Positions 1-8,348 of a stretch of DNA of 64,000 bases are shown here, piece after piece; position 1 is the stretch's first letter, and the number at the start of each line of letters is the position of its first letter. The stretch spans positions 310,001 to 374,000 of the forward strand of contig CAXXKZ010000011.1 in the NCBI GenBank assembly GCA_963665545.2, written 5' to 3'. This DNA comes from G963665545 sp963665545. GTDB taxonomy: Bacteria; Pseudomonadota; Gammaproteobacteria; Xanthomonadales; SZUA-36. The notes beneath the pieces were generated by a model. That model was not told the DNA's origin, made no database searches, and saw only the letters and a program-made list of their open reading frames with translations. The translations under genes and the position numbers were made by a program.

Positions 1-422
1 GGTTCGAGGTCCACGCCAATAGCAGTGGATCGGCTCACGCCGATCAGCACCCGATCACCGCTCTTGGCCATGCTGAATTGGAGGTCGGTAGCGTGGACGG
101 AATGGTCAAAGGCGGGCTTGCCGCGGACGCTGCGTAAAAACCGGACGGATTTGCCCGGAATGTCCAGATATGCGCCCAGCAGAAGTCTGAGGTAAAAGCG
201 GCGGGCAAAACGGAGTTGCGCAAGGCTCAAACCCTGCCCGTCTTCCGGCGCCGGCCCACCCATGGCGTTTTGCAGGGCCATTCCCAAAGCCGAAATATCC
301 AGCAACCAGAGGTGCACGACGCCTGAACCGAGAGGCGCCAGATGCTGCAATGGCATCGGCCTTACAAGGAAATCCTCGGGGCTGGCCTGACACCAAGAAT
401 TTTTTTTGACGGCTCCGATCAT
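1..422 (-). CDS. 4'-phosphopantetheinyl transferase (Sfp type), 3' part outside window
   Basis: This is an open frame from an ATG at 422 to the window edge, so only the first 140 residues are visible. Sfp-type enzymes move the phosphopantetheine arm of CoA onto a serine of acyl, peptidyl or aryl carrier proteins. The visible part has the family order: VHLWLLDIS near the N-terminus, a helical LRFARRFYLRLLLGAYL stretch, then RGKPAF, FSMAKSGDRVLIGVS, and finally the Mg/CoA-binding GVDLE as the sequence ends. The family usually has a SHS-like triplet where this protein has AKS, so a conserved CoA-contacting His seems to be missing. An AGG-rich stretch precedes the ATG. It is divergent from oleA. 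The start could instead be the ATG at 356. Confidence 0.8.
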   Translation of the reverse strand, partial: MIGAVKKNSWCQASPEDFLVRPMPLQHLAPLGSGVVHLWLLDISALGMALQNAMGGPAPEDGQGLSLAQLRFARRFYLRLLLGAYLDIPGKSVRFLRSVRGKPAFDHSVHATDLQFSMAKSGDRVLIGVSRSTAIGVDLE

Positions 423-585
423 CACCTGCCTGCTTTATGGATATACCCTTTGGTTTATATACCACAACAATCTAATAACATGAATGCTCCAAAGAAAACA
501 GTGTCCCAAACGCCGCTGTGTCCATCAGGACAGAATAAGGGGGCCGGTTTTTCGGCTCAAGGCGGTGATTGGGTCGGATTTTTCC

Positions 586-612
586 TTGAAACGGCCGCCT
601 GCAGCCTATACT
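586..612 (+). promoter_or_regulatory. possible sigma70 promoter for oleABCD
   Basis: TTGAAA at 586-591 and TATACT at 607-612 resemble -35 and -10 boxes. The gap is only 15 bases, but reading the -35 box as CTTGAA at 585-590 makes it 16. A start just downstream would leave a leader of roughly 25 bases before oleA. It lies in the divergent gap between the phosphopantetheinyl transferase gene and oleA. No experimental support can be drawn from sequence alone. Confidence 0.4.
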
Positions 613-643
613 GTGTGGCCTCCCCAGCCCACCTTGGAATTTA

Positions 644-1660
644 ATGTTATTCGACAATGTCGTAATCGACTCCCTTGCGGCCATTGAGCCTCCTGAAAGA
701 GTGACTTCGAAGGAAATCGCTGAACGATTGACTCCGACACTGGACAGACTGGGTGTGAGGCACGAATTGCTGGAAGAAATTTCCGGAATTGCAGCGCGGC
801 GCTTCTGGAACCCCGAAACCCGGCCTTCCGATGGCGCCACCATGGCTGCAGAGACCGTAATCGCCGATTCCGGCATTGATCGCTCACGCATTGGCATTAT
901 CATCAACACGTCGGTCTGCCGTGACTTTCTCGAACCTTCCACCGCCTGCATCGTCCACGGCAACCTGGAACTGAGTGAACGCTGCATGAATTTTGACTTC
1001 GGCAATGCCTGCCTGGCCTTTTTGAACGGCATGGACATTGCTGCACGAATGATTGAACGTGGCGAGCTGGAATTTGCGCTGATCGTGGATGGAGAGTCCA
1101 GCCGTCCCATTACCGATGCAACCGTGGAGCGCATGCTGGAACCGGGCATGACCGAACGGCAATTTCGATCCGAATTCGCCTCGCTGACGCTGGGTTCGGG
1201 CGCGGTAGCCATGATCATGAGCAACAAGACGCTGTCGCCGGAAGGGCACCCCTACCTCGGCAGCGTGTCCCGTGCGGCCACGCAATTCAACAAGCTGTGC
1301 CACGGACAGATGGATCAGATGGTGACCGATACCAGGACCCTTCTCACTGAGGGCCTGAAGCTGGCGAGCGACACATTTCAGGCCGCCCGTACGACGCTTG
1401 GCTGGGTGGTCAGTGAGCTGGATCAGTTCGTCATCCACCAGGTCAGCAAAGTCCACACCGAGTCTCTGGTCAAACTGCTCGGCCTTGACCCGGAAAAAGT
1501 CCATGCGATTTATCCGGAAATGGGGAATATCGGTCCAGCTTCCGTGCCGATGGTGCTGGCCAAGGCCGTGGAGCTCGGAAAAGTAAAGGCAGGCGATCGG
1601 GTGGCACTGCTGGGGATCGGCTCAGGTCTCAACTGCTCCATGGCGGAAGTGGTCTGGTAG
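644..1660 (+). CDS. oleA: OleA, acyl-CoA head-to-head condensing enzyme (thiolase fold)
   Basis: OleA joins two fatty acyl-CoA molecules by a non-decarboxylative Claisen condensation to give a 2-alkyl-3-ketoacid, the first step of long-chain olefin synthesis. The 338-residue protein has the KAS III-like thiolase fold. The catalytic Cys is Cys123 in GNACLAF, His265 lies in IHQVSKVH, and Asn295 in GNIGPAS. Glu97 in DFLEPS corresponds to the base glutamate that sets OleA apart from ordinary FabH enzymes. The C-terminal GIGSGLNC loop is also typical. The ATG at 644 has only a weak ribosome site. oleB follows after 30 bases and the set continues in the order A-B-C-D. Confidence 0.93.
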   Translation: MLFDNVVIDSLAAIEPPERVTSKEIAERLTPTLDRLGVRHELLEEISGIAARRFWNPETRPSDGATMAAETVIADSGIDRSRIGIIINTSVCRDFLEPSTACIVHGNLELSERCMNFDFGNACLAFLNGMDIAARMIERGELEFALIVDGESSRPITDATVERMLEPGMTERQFRSEFASLTLGSGAVAMIMSNKTLSPEGHPYLGSVSRAATQFNKLCHGQMDQMVTDTRTLLTEGLKLASDTFQAARTTLGWVVSELDQFVIHQVSKVHTESLVKLLGLDPEKVHAIYPEMGNIGPASVPMVLAKAVELGKVKAGDRVALLGIGSGLNCSMAEVVW

Positions 1661-1690
1661 GCGCCGCGCAGGGGCCCTCAGCGAGCTGAT

Positions 1691-2608
1691 GTGAGCATCG
1701 TTCCAGAGGAACTCTATCCATTCAGTAGTCACTGGCACCAAACGCGCGGACTGAAACTCCATTACCTGGATGAAGGGCCCCGCGACGGGCCGCCGGTGCT
1801 GATGCTGCATGGCAACCCGACCTGGTCTTTCTACTACCGGAATTTAATCCCTGCACTAAGCGATCAATACCGCTGCATTGCGCCCGACCACATTGGCTGC
1901 GGATACTCTGACAAACCACACGACCGGGACTACGATTACCGGCTGGCCAGCCGCATTGATGATGTCGACAGTCTTGTCAACAGCCTGGCGCTGCGCCAAC
2001 CTCTGACCCTGGTCGTCCATGACTGGGGCGGACTGATCGGAATGGCCTGGGCGCGGCGCAACCCTTCGCGCATCGCGAAGCTGGTGATTTCCAACACGGC
2101 AGCCTTCCCTCTGCCGGATCTTAAACGCCTGCCAGCGACATTGGCGCTGGCCCGAAACACTGCCCTGGGCGCTGTACTGGTCCGGGGCATGAATGCCTTT
2201 GCCCTGGGCGCAGTTTTCATGGCTGCCGCCAAACCGATGTCAAAGTCAGTACGCAAAGCTTATGTGGCCCCCTATAATTCTTGGGCCAATCGCATCGCAA
2301 CTCTGCGATTTGTACAGGATATTCCCCTGACTGAAAGTGACCCGGGCTTTGACATTTTGCTCGATACGGCGGAGCATCTACACCTGTTCAGGAATAAACC
2401 GTGCCTGATTGCATGGGGTGAAAAGGATTTTGTCTTCGATCTTCAATTTCTGGACGAGTGGCGGAAACGCCTGCCGGAAGCAGAGATTTTGCGATTTCCA
2501 GACTGTGGACATTTTCTGCTCGAAGATGCCGCTGCGGTACTGCCGCAGAAAATCAGGGAATTTATCGATATCACGGACGAATCGAATCATGGACACAACA
2601 GTGAATGA
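1691..2608 (+). CDS. oleB: OleB, beta-lactone decarboxylase (alpha/beta hydrolase)
   Basis: OleB removes CO2 from the cis-beta-lactone made by OleC and releases the final cis-olefin. The 305-residue protein belongs to the haloalkane-dehalogenase-like branch of the alpha/beta hydrolases. HGNPTW at residues 40-45 forms the oxyanion region. The nucleophile is Asp111 in VVHDWGG, an aspartate rather than serine as expected for OleB. A C-terminal CGHFLLED supplies the catalytic His. It starts with GTG. Its last 20 bases overlap the start of oleC, which suggests translational coupling, and Ole proteins B, C and D are known to form an assembly. Confidence 0.92.
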   Translation: MSIVPEELYPFSSHWHQTRGLKLHYLDEGPRDGPPVLMLHGNPTWSFYYRNLIPALSDQYRCIAPDHIGCGYSDKPHDRDYDYRLASRIDDVDSLVNSLALRQPLTLVVHDWGGLIGMAWARRNPSRIAKLVISNTAAFPLPDLKRLPATLALARNTALGAVLVRGMNAFALGAVFMAAAKPMSKSVRKAYVAPYNSWANRIATLRFVQDIPLTESDPGFDILLDTAEHLHLFRNKPCLIAWGEKDFVFDLQFLDEWRKRLPEAEILRFPDCGHFLLEDAAAVLPQKIREFIDITDESNHGHNSE

Positions 2609-4277
2609 TGTTTGGAATAGCGCACAAATCTGCAATGTAGCAGCGGCACTCAGTAGTCAGGCATCTCTGCAACCCGGTGTCACAGCCATACACTATCCCT
2701 CCGGACATCTGCTGTCCCGCAAGAAATACTCCAATTGTACTTACGCTGAGCTTGATAATTTGTGCAACAGTTATGCCCGCGGGCTGGAAACCTACGGCAT
2801 AGGACCAGGCGTCAGGACGGCACTTATGCTACCGCCGGGGCTGGACTTCCTGGCGGTCTTTTACGCCCTGTTCAAATGTGGCGCCATCCCGGTATTGATC
2901 GACCCTGCAATTGGCAAAGAGCGCCTCAAGCAATGCATCGAGGAAGCGGCGCCGCAGGCCTTTATAGGGTCTGCCCGGGCACAACTGGCGCGGCGCCTGT
3001 ACGGATGGGTCGGCGATAGCTGCAAACTGTTGGTCACGGCCGGTCGCTGGGCCACGTTTGGCGGGGTGACGCTGAAGCAGATTCAGCACATGGGCGGCTT
3101 GACCTCGGAGCAAATCATGCACCGGCCTGAGCCATCCGATATGGCCGCAATCCTGTTCACGTCGGGCAGCACTGGCGCGCCCAAGGGCGTGGTCTACCGC
3201 CACCGCCACTTCGTCGCCCAAGTGGAGTTACTGTCTTCGGTGTTCAATATATCTGCCGGTGAAATCAGCATGCAGACCTTTCCACCGTTCGCATTGTTCG
3301 ATACAGCCCTGGGCATGACCACCGTGATTCCGGACATGGACCCGAGCCGACCCGCCAAGGCCGACCCTGAACGCCTGATTGCAGCCATCGAGAAATTTGA
3401 GGTCAACAGTCTGTTTTGCTCGCCCGCATTGCTCGACCTGCTGGGCCGGTATTGCGAAGTCAAAGGCAAACGCCTCAAGAGCATTAACCGGGTGATGTCT
3501 GCCGGCGCAGCGGTGCCGATCCAAATCATCCGGCGTCTCGAAAAGGCCGTGTATGACGATGCTGTGATTCACACGCCCTATGGCGCCACCGAATGCCTGC
3601 CGGTGAGCAACGTGACCAATCGTGAGCTCAACGAATCCGTTCAGGACCAGATGGAATCCGGCGAAGGAATATGCGTTGGCAAACCCGTTGAGGCCAACTC
3701 TGTCTTGATCATCAAGATCAGCGATATTGCTATCGATCACTTGGATGATGCCACCCAAATGCCACCGGGAATGCCGGGGGAAATCCTGGTTTCCGGCCCA
3801 AGTTGCACCGACGCTTATTGGCAACAGGATGCCGAGACCCGCATGGCCAATGTGCAAGCCGATGATGGAACGATTTGGCACCGCATGGGCGATGCCGGCG
3901 TCTTGGATGGCAGTGGTCGGTTATGGTTCCTCGGGCGAATCTCGCAGCGCATTGAAACGGATTCTGGAGTGTTGTTTGCGGAACAATGCGAGGCCGTGTT
4001 CAATCAGCACCCTGATCTTGCTCGTTCAGCCGTTGTCGGTGTCGGCGCCAAGGGAAGGCAAACCCCGGTGTTGTGCATCGAGGTGAGCGGGAAGCTGGAG
4101 CCGGTCGACGTCGAACGCGTCCACTATGATTTGCTGCAACTTGCCCAGGCATTTTCGCTAACCCGCCAAATTCAAACCGTGTTGTTCCATGACGGATTGC
4201 CCGTGGATGTGCGTCACAATTCGAAGATAGACAGGGCAAATCTAGCCGCATGGGCAACCGCAAAGATGCAGCGGTGA
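2589..4277 (+). CDS. oleC: OleC, beta-lactone synthetase (AMP-ligase family)
   Basis: OleC uses ATP to convert the 2-alkyl-3-hydroxyacid from OleD into a beta-lactone. It is a 562-residue ANL-superfamily protein. The AMP-binding loop LFTSGSTGAPKG sits around residues 187-198. A YGATECLP motif and a GDAGVLDGSGRLWFLGR hinge follow, then a small C-terminal domain. The ATG at 2589 lies inside the end of oleB; an open frame extends further upstream, but MDTTVND is the natural N-terminus. Ten bases separate it from oleD. OleC-type proteins are the closest characterised relatives of beta-lactone-forming enzymes in natural-product clusters. Confidence 0.92.
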   Translation: MDTTVNDVWNSAQICNVAAALSSQASLQPGVTAIHYPSGHLLSRKKYSNCTYAELDNLCNSYARGLETYGIGPGVRTALMLPPGLDFLAVFYALFKCGAIPVLIDPAIGKERLKQCIEEAAPQAFIGSARAQLARRLYGWVGDSCKLLVTAGRWATFGGVTLKQIQHMGGLTSEQIMHRPEPSDMAAILFTSGSTGAPKGVVYRHRHFVAQVELLSSVFNISAGEISMQTFPPFALFDTALGMTTVIPDMDPSRPAKADPERLIAAIEKFEVNSLFCSPALLDLLGRYCEVKGKRLKSINRVMSAGAAVPIQIIRRLEKAVYDDAVIHTPYGATECLPVSNVTNRELNESVQDQMESGEGICVGKPVEANSVLIIKISDIAIDHLDDATQMPPGMPGEILVSGPSCTDAYWQQDAETRMANVQADDGTIWHRMGDAGVLDGSGRLWFLGRISQRIETDSGVLFAEQCEAVFNQHPDLARSAVVGVGAKGRQTPVLCIEVSGKLEPVDVERVHYDLLQLAQAFSLTRQIQTVLFHDGLPVDVRHNSKIDRANLAAWATAKMQR

Positions 4278-4287
4278 GCGTCACCCG

Positions 4288-5295
4288 GTGAAAATTCTGG
4301 TCACTGGAGGTGGCGGCTTCCTGGGCAACGCCATATGCAGGGACCTGCGTCGTGCCGGGTACGATGTGCGCTCATTCCAGCGCAGCTTTGCACCACGGCT
4401 CTCAGCGCACGAAGTCGAAATCTATAGCGGCGATATCCGCGACAAAGCTGCCATTACAAAAGCCGCCCAGGGTTGCGGCGCGGTGATTCACACGGCAGCA
4501 AAAGCCGGTGTCTGGGGATCCGCTCGGGACTACTTTCAGACCAACGTCAGCGGCACTGAGAATGTGTTGGCGGCTTGCAGGGAATCTGGCATTGGCTACC
4601 TGGTCCACACCAGCACCCCCAGCGTGGTGCACACCGGTGTCGATATTGCTGGCGGAGACGAATCGCTGCCGATTGCCGACCACTTCGCAGCGCCCTACCC
4701 GGCCAGCAAAGCCGAAGCTGAGGCCATGGTGCTCGGCGCGAACTGCCCTGCCCTCAAGACTGTGGCATTGCGCCCGCACTTGATCTGGGGCCCGAATGAC
4801 CCGCATTTGCTCCCGCGCCTCATTAAACGCGCCAAGTCCGGGCGCATCAGCCTGCCGGCAGCAGATAAGCTGATCGACACGGTCTATGTGGACAATGCTT
4901 CGAGCGCCCACCTGACCGCGCTGGAAGCACTGCGGAGCGGTCGCGACTGCGCCGGGAAGCCTTACTTCATCACCAATGGCCAACCCCTAATGCAAGGCGA
5001 TATCATCATCCGACTACTGCGGGCAGCCGGCCTGGACAATGTGCAAATCAGACGCCTCAGCCCGCGTGTGGCAAGAACGATTGGTGCCGTGCTGGAAACC
5101 GTGTGGACAGTTCTCCGCCTCAGCTCAGAGCCCGCACTGACGCGTTTCTCGGCGGAACAGCTGTCTACCGCACATTGGTTTGACTGTTCCGCCGCCCATC
5201 GGGACCTGAATTGGAAGCCGCAGCTCAGTATTGAACAAGGGCTTGATATGCTAAAGCAGAGTACCGCCTTACCGGACTTGATTCGGGATGGCTAA
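4288..5295 (+). CDS. oleD: OleD, 2-alkyl-3-oxoalkanoate reductase (SDR family)
   Basis: OleD reduces the OleA product with NADPH to a 2-alkyl-3-hydroxyalkanoate. The 335-residue protein is an extended short-chain dehydrogenase/epimerase. It has an N-terminal Rossmann motif GGGGFLG and the catalytic YxxxK as YPASK around residue 135, with an upstream TSTPS serine motif. The start is a GTG at 4288, ten bases after the oleC stop. The stop TAA shares bases with the TAG of the convergent quinone oxidoreductase, so the two genes end inside the four bases CTAA. It completes the oleABCD set. Confidence 0.92.
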   Translation: MKILVTGGGGFLGNAICRDLRRAGYDVRSFQRSFAPRLSAHEVEIYSGDIRDKAAITKAAQGCGAVIHTAAKAGVWGSARDYFQTNVSGTENVLAACRESGIGYLVHTSTPSVVHTGVDIAGGDESLPIADHFAAPYPASKAEAEAMVLGANCPALKTVALRPHLIWGPNDPHLLPRLIKRAKSGRISLPAADKLIDTVYVDNASSAHLTALEALRSGRDCAGKPYFITNGQPLMQGDIIIRLLRAAGLDNVQIRRLSPRVARTIGAVLETVWTVLRLSSEPALTRFSAEQLSTAHWFDCSAAHRDLNWKPQLSIEQGLDMLKQSTALPDLIRDG

Positions 5296-6290
5296 CCGAC
5301 TTCCAACATGATTTTCCCGATATGCTGGCTGCTCTCCATCAACTCGTGGGCGCTGGCAGCGCTTGCCAGCGGGAAAGTGCTGTGGATCAGCGGGCGCACT
5401 TTACCGGCCTCCACCAGCGGCCAGACGTTTTTGCGCACGGCCCGCGCAAGTGCAGCCTTTTGCTCGGCGGTTCGCGGTCTTAGCACTGAACCTGTCAGGC
5501 GCACACCCTTCATCAGGAATGGAGCAACACTGATCTCCGCCGTCCCGCCTCGCAGAGTGGCGATGATGACGACCCGGCCCTGCTTCGCTGCCAGAGCCAA
5601 ATTGCGCGGCACGTAATCCCCTGCCACCATATCCAGGATCACATCGACACCCTTGCCATTGGTCTCTTCTTTGAGTACTTCGACGAAATCCTCCTGGCGG
5701 TAATTAACGGCCTTGCTGGCGCCTAAATCTTCACATTTCTGGCATTTTTCAGCGCTGCCTGCCGTTGCATACACCGTGGCGCCACGCGCCGCGGCCAGTT
5801 GGATGGCGATGGTCCCTATTCCGCTGGTCCCGCCGTGCACCAGGAAGGTCTCACCGGACTGAAGCGCGCCACGCTCGAATACGTTGGTCCAGACCGTGAA
5901 CACCGTTTCAGGCAATGCCGCAGCTTCCAGCATGGTCAGATTGCCCGGAATAGGCAGACACTGGCCTGCCGGCGCTGTCACATACTGGGCATAACCGCCA
6001 CCATTGACCAGGGCGCAGACTTTATCGCCCTTGCTCAATCCATGGGTCTGGCCACTGACCGCCACGACCGTGCCGGACACTTCCAGCCCTGGCACCGGAG
6101 ATGCACCCGGGGGGGGCGGATAGGTGCCCTGGCGTTGCACAACATCCGGCCGGTTGACGCCGGCGGCGCTGACCTCGATCAAGACCTCCCCGTCTCCCGG
6201 GGTCGGCAGGGGCATACTGCCTGGTTGCAGCACCTGCGGCGCCCCTGGCTCGGTGATGTCGATGTATTGCATTTGTGTGGGTAAACTCAT
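5292..6290 (-). CDS. NADPH:quinone oxidoreductase (zinc-independent MDR family)
   Basis: This gene encodes a medium-chain dehydrogenase/reductase of the PIG3/quinone-oxidoreductase group, about 332 residues. The visible features are the N-terminal GroES-like domain with VNRPDVVQRQGTYPPPPGAS, the nucleotide-binding VHGGTSGIGTIAIQLA, and the tail FPLASAASAHELMESS. No structural or catalytic zinc cysteine set is present, as expected for this branch. Such enzymes reduce quinones or enones with NADPH. I chose the ATG at 6290 (MSLPTQ); an ATG at 6272 (MQYIDI) and one at 6344 also fit the frame. It is convergent with oleD and divergent from mtnB. Confidence 0.85.
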   Translation of the reverse strand: MSLPTQMQYIDITEPGAPQVLQPGSMPLPTPGDGEVLIEVSAAGVNRPDVVQRQGTYPPPPGASPVPGLEVSGTVVAVSGQTHGLSKGDKVCALVNGGGYAQYVTAPAGQCLPIPGNLTMLEAAALPETVFTVWTNVFERGALQSGETFLVHGGTSGIGTIAIQLAAARGATVYATAGSAEKCQKCEDLGASKAVNYRQEDFVEVLKEETNGKGVDVILDMVAGDYVPRNLALAAKQGRVVIIATLRGGTAEISVAPFLMKGVRLTGSVLRPRTAEQKAALARAVRKNVWPLVEAGKVRPLIHSTFPLASAASAHELMESSQHIGKIMLEVG

Positions 6291-6406
6291 CGCATGGTGA
6301 CTCCCTGATGCGCCGTCGACGAGGACTGCGCGGTAAATTGGCAAGGCTGGATAGTATGGATTATTTCGGTTGATGATTGAATGGGTGTTGCTGCTATTAT
6401 CTCGAC

Positions 6407-7066
6407 ATGGACCACCGCCTCAATACTGCCGCCGGACTAAGCTTCCACGATGCCGCCAGCCAACTTGCCGAAGTGGGCCGCATCGCCCACGCCCGCGGCT
6501 GGGTACCGGCCACCAGCGGCAACTATTCGGTGCGCCTCGCCAGCGGCGCCATTGCGATCACTACTTCGGGCCGGGACAAATCGAAACTGGCGGCCAGCGA
6601 CATCATGCAAATTGACCAGCAAGGGCAGCCATTGGACACGGGCACACCGTCTGCCGAAACCTGCCTTCATCTACAACTCTATCAACGAGATGAGCGCATC
6701 GGCTCGGTCCTGCATACCCATTCCCTCAACGCGACGCTGATTTCGGAGTACGCCAAAAGCACCATTGAAATCGGCGGGCTCGAGTTGCTCAAGGCATTCC
6801 ATGGAATCGACACGCACGAATCTGCGGTTACCATTCCGGTAATGGACAACAGCCAGGATATCGAGAAACTGGCGCAGGACATCGAAAGCCACATGCAACA
6901 CAATGGCCAGGGTCAGGCCTATCTGATACGGGGGCACGGCCTGTATACCTGGGGCCGCGATCTGAATGAGGGGCTGCGCCACCTCGAGGCACTGGAATTT
7001 TTGCTTGAATATGGTCGAGCCGCCGGCCTGGGGTCGGCAGACATAGGAATCTCGACAGCAGATTGA
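6407..7066 (+). CDS. mtnB: MtnB, methylthioribulose-1-phosphate dehydratase
   Basis: MtnB dehydrates methylthioribulose 1-phosphate in the methionine salvage pathway. The 219-residue protein is a class II aldolase/adducin-family zinc enzyme. Motifs visible are ATSGNYSVRL near residue 30, TTSGRDKSKL, the metal-binding HTHS and a C-terminal RGHGLYTWG. The ATG at 6407 (MDHRLN) fits the family N-terminus. mtnD follows after 12 bases and mtnC after that, giving an mtnB-mtnD-mtnC block. The upstream steps (mtnA, mtnN or mtnP) are not in the window. Confidence 0.92.
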   Translation: MDHRLNTAAGLSFHDAASQLAEVGRIAHARGWVPATSGNYSVRLASGAIAITTSGRDKSKLAASDIMQIDQQGQPLDTGTPSAETCLHLQLYQRDERIGSVLHTHSLNATLISEYAKSTIEIGGLELLKAFHGIDTHESAVTIPVMDNSQDIEKLAQDIESHMQHNGQGQAYLIRGHGLYTWGRDLNEGLRHLEALEFLLEYGRAAGLGSADIGISTAD

Positions 7067-7078
7067 CGGATCAACCAC

Positions 7079-7624
7079 ATGAGTGAACTTAAGATATTTG
7101 ACGAAAACGCAGCAGATCAACCGCTCGGCCATTGGGTTGAGCACGGCCAAATCGCCGATGAGCTGAAGAAAATTGGCGTGCGCTTCGAACAGTGGGATGC
7201 CACGCAGTCGGTTTCAGGCTCTGACTCACATGCAAGCATTATTGCCGCTTACCAGCACGACATCGACCGCCTGATCACCAGCGAAGGCTACCAGGCCGTC
7301 GATGTCATGGGTTTGACGCCTGACCATCCCGACAAGGAAGCACTGAGAAAGAAGTTTCTTTCCGAGCACACGCATTGTGATGATGAAGTCCGCTTCTTCG
7401 TCGCCGGCCAAGGCCTGTTCAGCCTGCACCCCAATGAGCGAGTGTACGAGGTCCTGTGCGAACAAGGCGACCTGATCAGTGTACCCGCCAATACCCCGCA
7501 CTGGTTTGACATGGGCCCCAACCCCGCCTTTGTCGCCATCCGACTTTACGACGATCCGGCGGGCTGGGTGGCCAATTACACCGGCAGCGCCATTGGCGAC
7601 AGTTTTAGCCGGCTCGACAACTAG
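7079..7624 (+). CDS. mtnD: MtnD, acireductone dioxygenase
   Basis: MtnD oxidises the acireductone intermediate to the keto acid precursor of methionine (Fe form), or off-pathway to CO and methylthiopropionate (Ni form). The 181-residue cupin has the full metal set: His97 and His99 in HTHCDDE, Glu103 and His141 in NTPHWFD. Length and spacing match characterised ARD proteins. It lies 12 bases after mtnB in the same direction. Which metal, and so which product, is used cannot be told from sequence. Confidence 0.94.
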   Translation: MSELKIFDENAADQPLGHWVEHGQIADELKKIGVRFEQWDATQSVSGSDSHASIIAAYQHDIDRLITSEGYQAVDVMGLTPDHPDKEALRKKFLSEHTHCDDEVRFFVAGQGLFSLHPNERVYEVLCEQGDLISVPANTPHWFDMGPNPAFVAIRLYDDPAGWVANYTGSAIGDSFSRLDN

Positions 7625-7652
7625 TGTACTGCGGCAGGGAAAATTACCCGAC

Positions 7653-8345
7653 TTGATCCAGGCCATTGTGACCGACATTGAAGGTACAACCAGCTCGATA
7701 TCATTCGTGCACGAGGTGTTATTCCCTTACGCGGCCAGTCGGTTGCCGACCTTTATGCGCGGCCATCACGAGGATGATGCGGTTGCCTTGCAACTGGATG
7801 AGGTAGCGCGACTGGGCGCTATCGAACGGGATGACGTGGAGGCACTGATCGCGCAACTGCTGGACTGGATTGCGTCGGACACCAAGGCCACGCCCCTCAA
7901 GGCGCTGCAGGGGATGATCTGGATCCAGGGTTATGAAAGGGGTGACTACACAGCGCACTTTTATGCCGATGCCGTCGAAAAGTTGCGCAACTGGCATGCC
8001 CGGGGCCGTGCCCTGTACGTTTACTCATCGGGCTCGGTCCAGGCGCAGAAGCTGTTTTTCCAGTACAGCGAGTTTGGCGATTTACGGCCACTGGTCAGTG
8101 GCTACTTCGACACCACCACCGGAGCCAAAGGCGAGGCTGCCTCCTACCGGCGAATCCAGGCTGAGCTGTCCCTGCCCGCCGGGGACATCCTGTTTCTTTC
8201 CGATGTGAACGCCGAACTGGACGCAGCCGCGGAATCGGGCTGGCAGACCATTCGACTGGCGCGCCCGCAGGACGCGCCAATCGATGCAGGAGACACCACA
8301 GCAGCGCATCGTGTGGTTCTATCATTCGACGACATCGGACTCTGA
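7653..8345 (+). CDS. mtnC: MtnC, enolase-phosphatase E1
   Basis: MtnC enolises and dephosphorylates diketomethylthiopentyl 1-phosphate to the acireductone used by MtnD. It is a HAD-family protein with DIEGTTSSISF at the N-terminus (nucleophile Asp), YSSGSVQAQKLFF in the middle and LFLSDVNAELDAA near the end. There is no ATG in the right place. The best start is a TTG at 7653 (LIQAIVTDIEG), 12 bases after an AGGGA, giving 230 residues; a GTG at 7668 is the alternative. The frame extends upstream through mtnD but that part is not coding. Confidence 0.9.
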   Translation: MIQAIVTDIEGTTSSISFVHEVLFPYAASRLPTFMRGHHEDDAVALQLDEVARLGAIERDDVEALIAQLLDWIASDTKATPLKALQGMIWIQGYERGDYTAHFYADAVEKLRNWHARGRALYVYSSGSVQAQKLFFQYSEFGDLRPLVSGYFDTTTGAKGEAASYRRIQAELSLPAGDILFLSDVNAELDAAAESGWQTIRLARPQDAPIDAGDTTAAHRVVLSFDDIGL

Positions 8346-8348
8346 GTC

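Noticed and set aside
106..465. Open frame of 119 codons on the minus strand
   Set aside because: It overlaps the phosphopantetheinyl transferase in another frame and has no family-like motifs; the transferase frame is convincing.
6291..6406. Possible SAM riboswitch ahead of the methionine salvage genes
   Set aside because: The gap is only about 115 bases and no conserved SAM-aptamer helices could be recognised.
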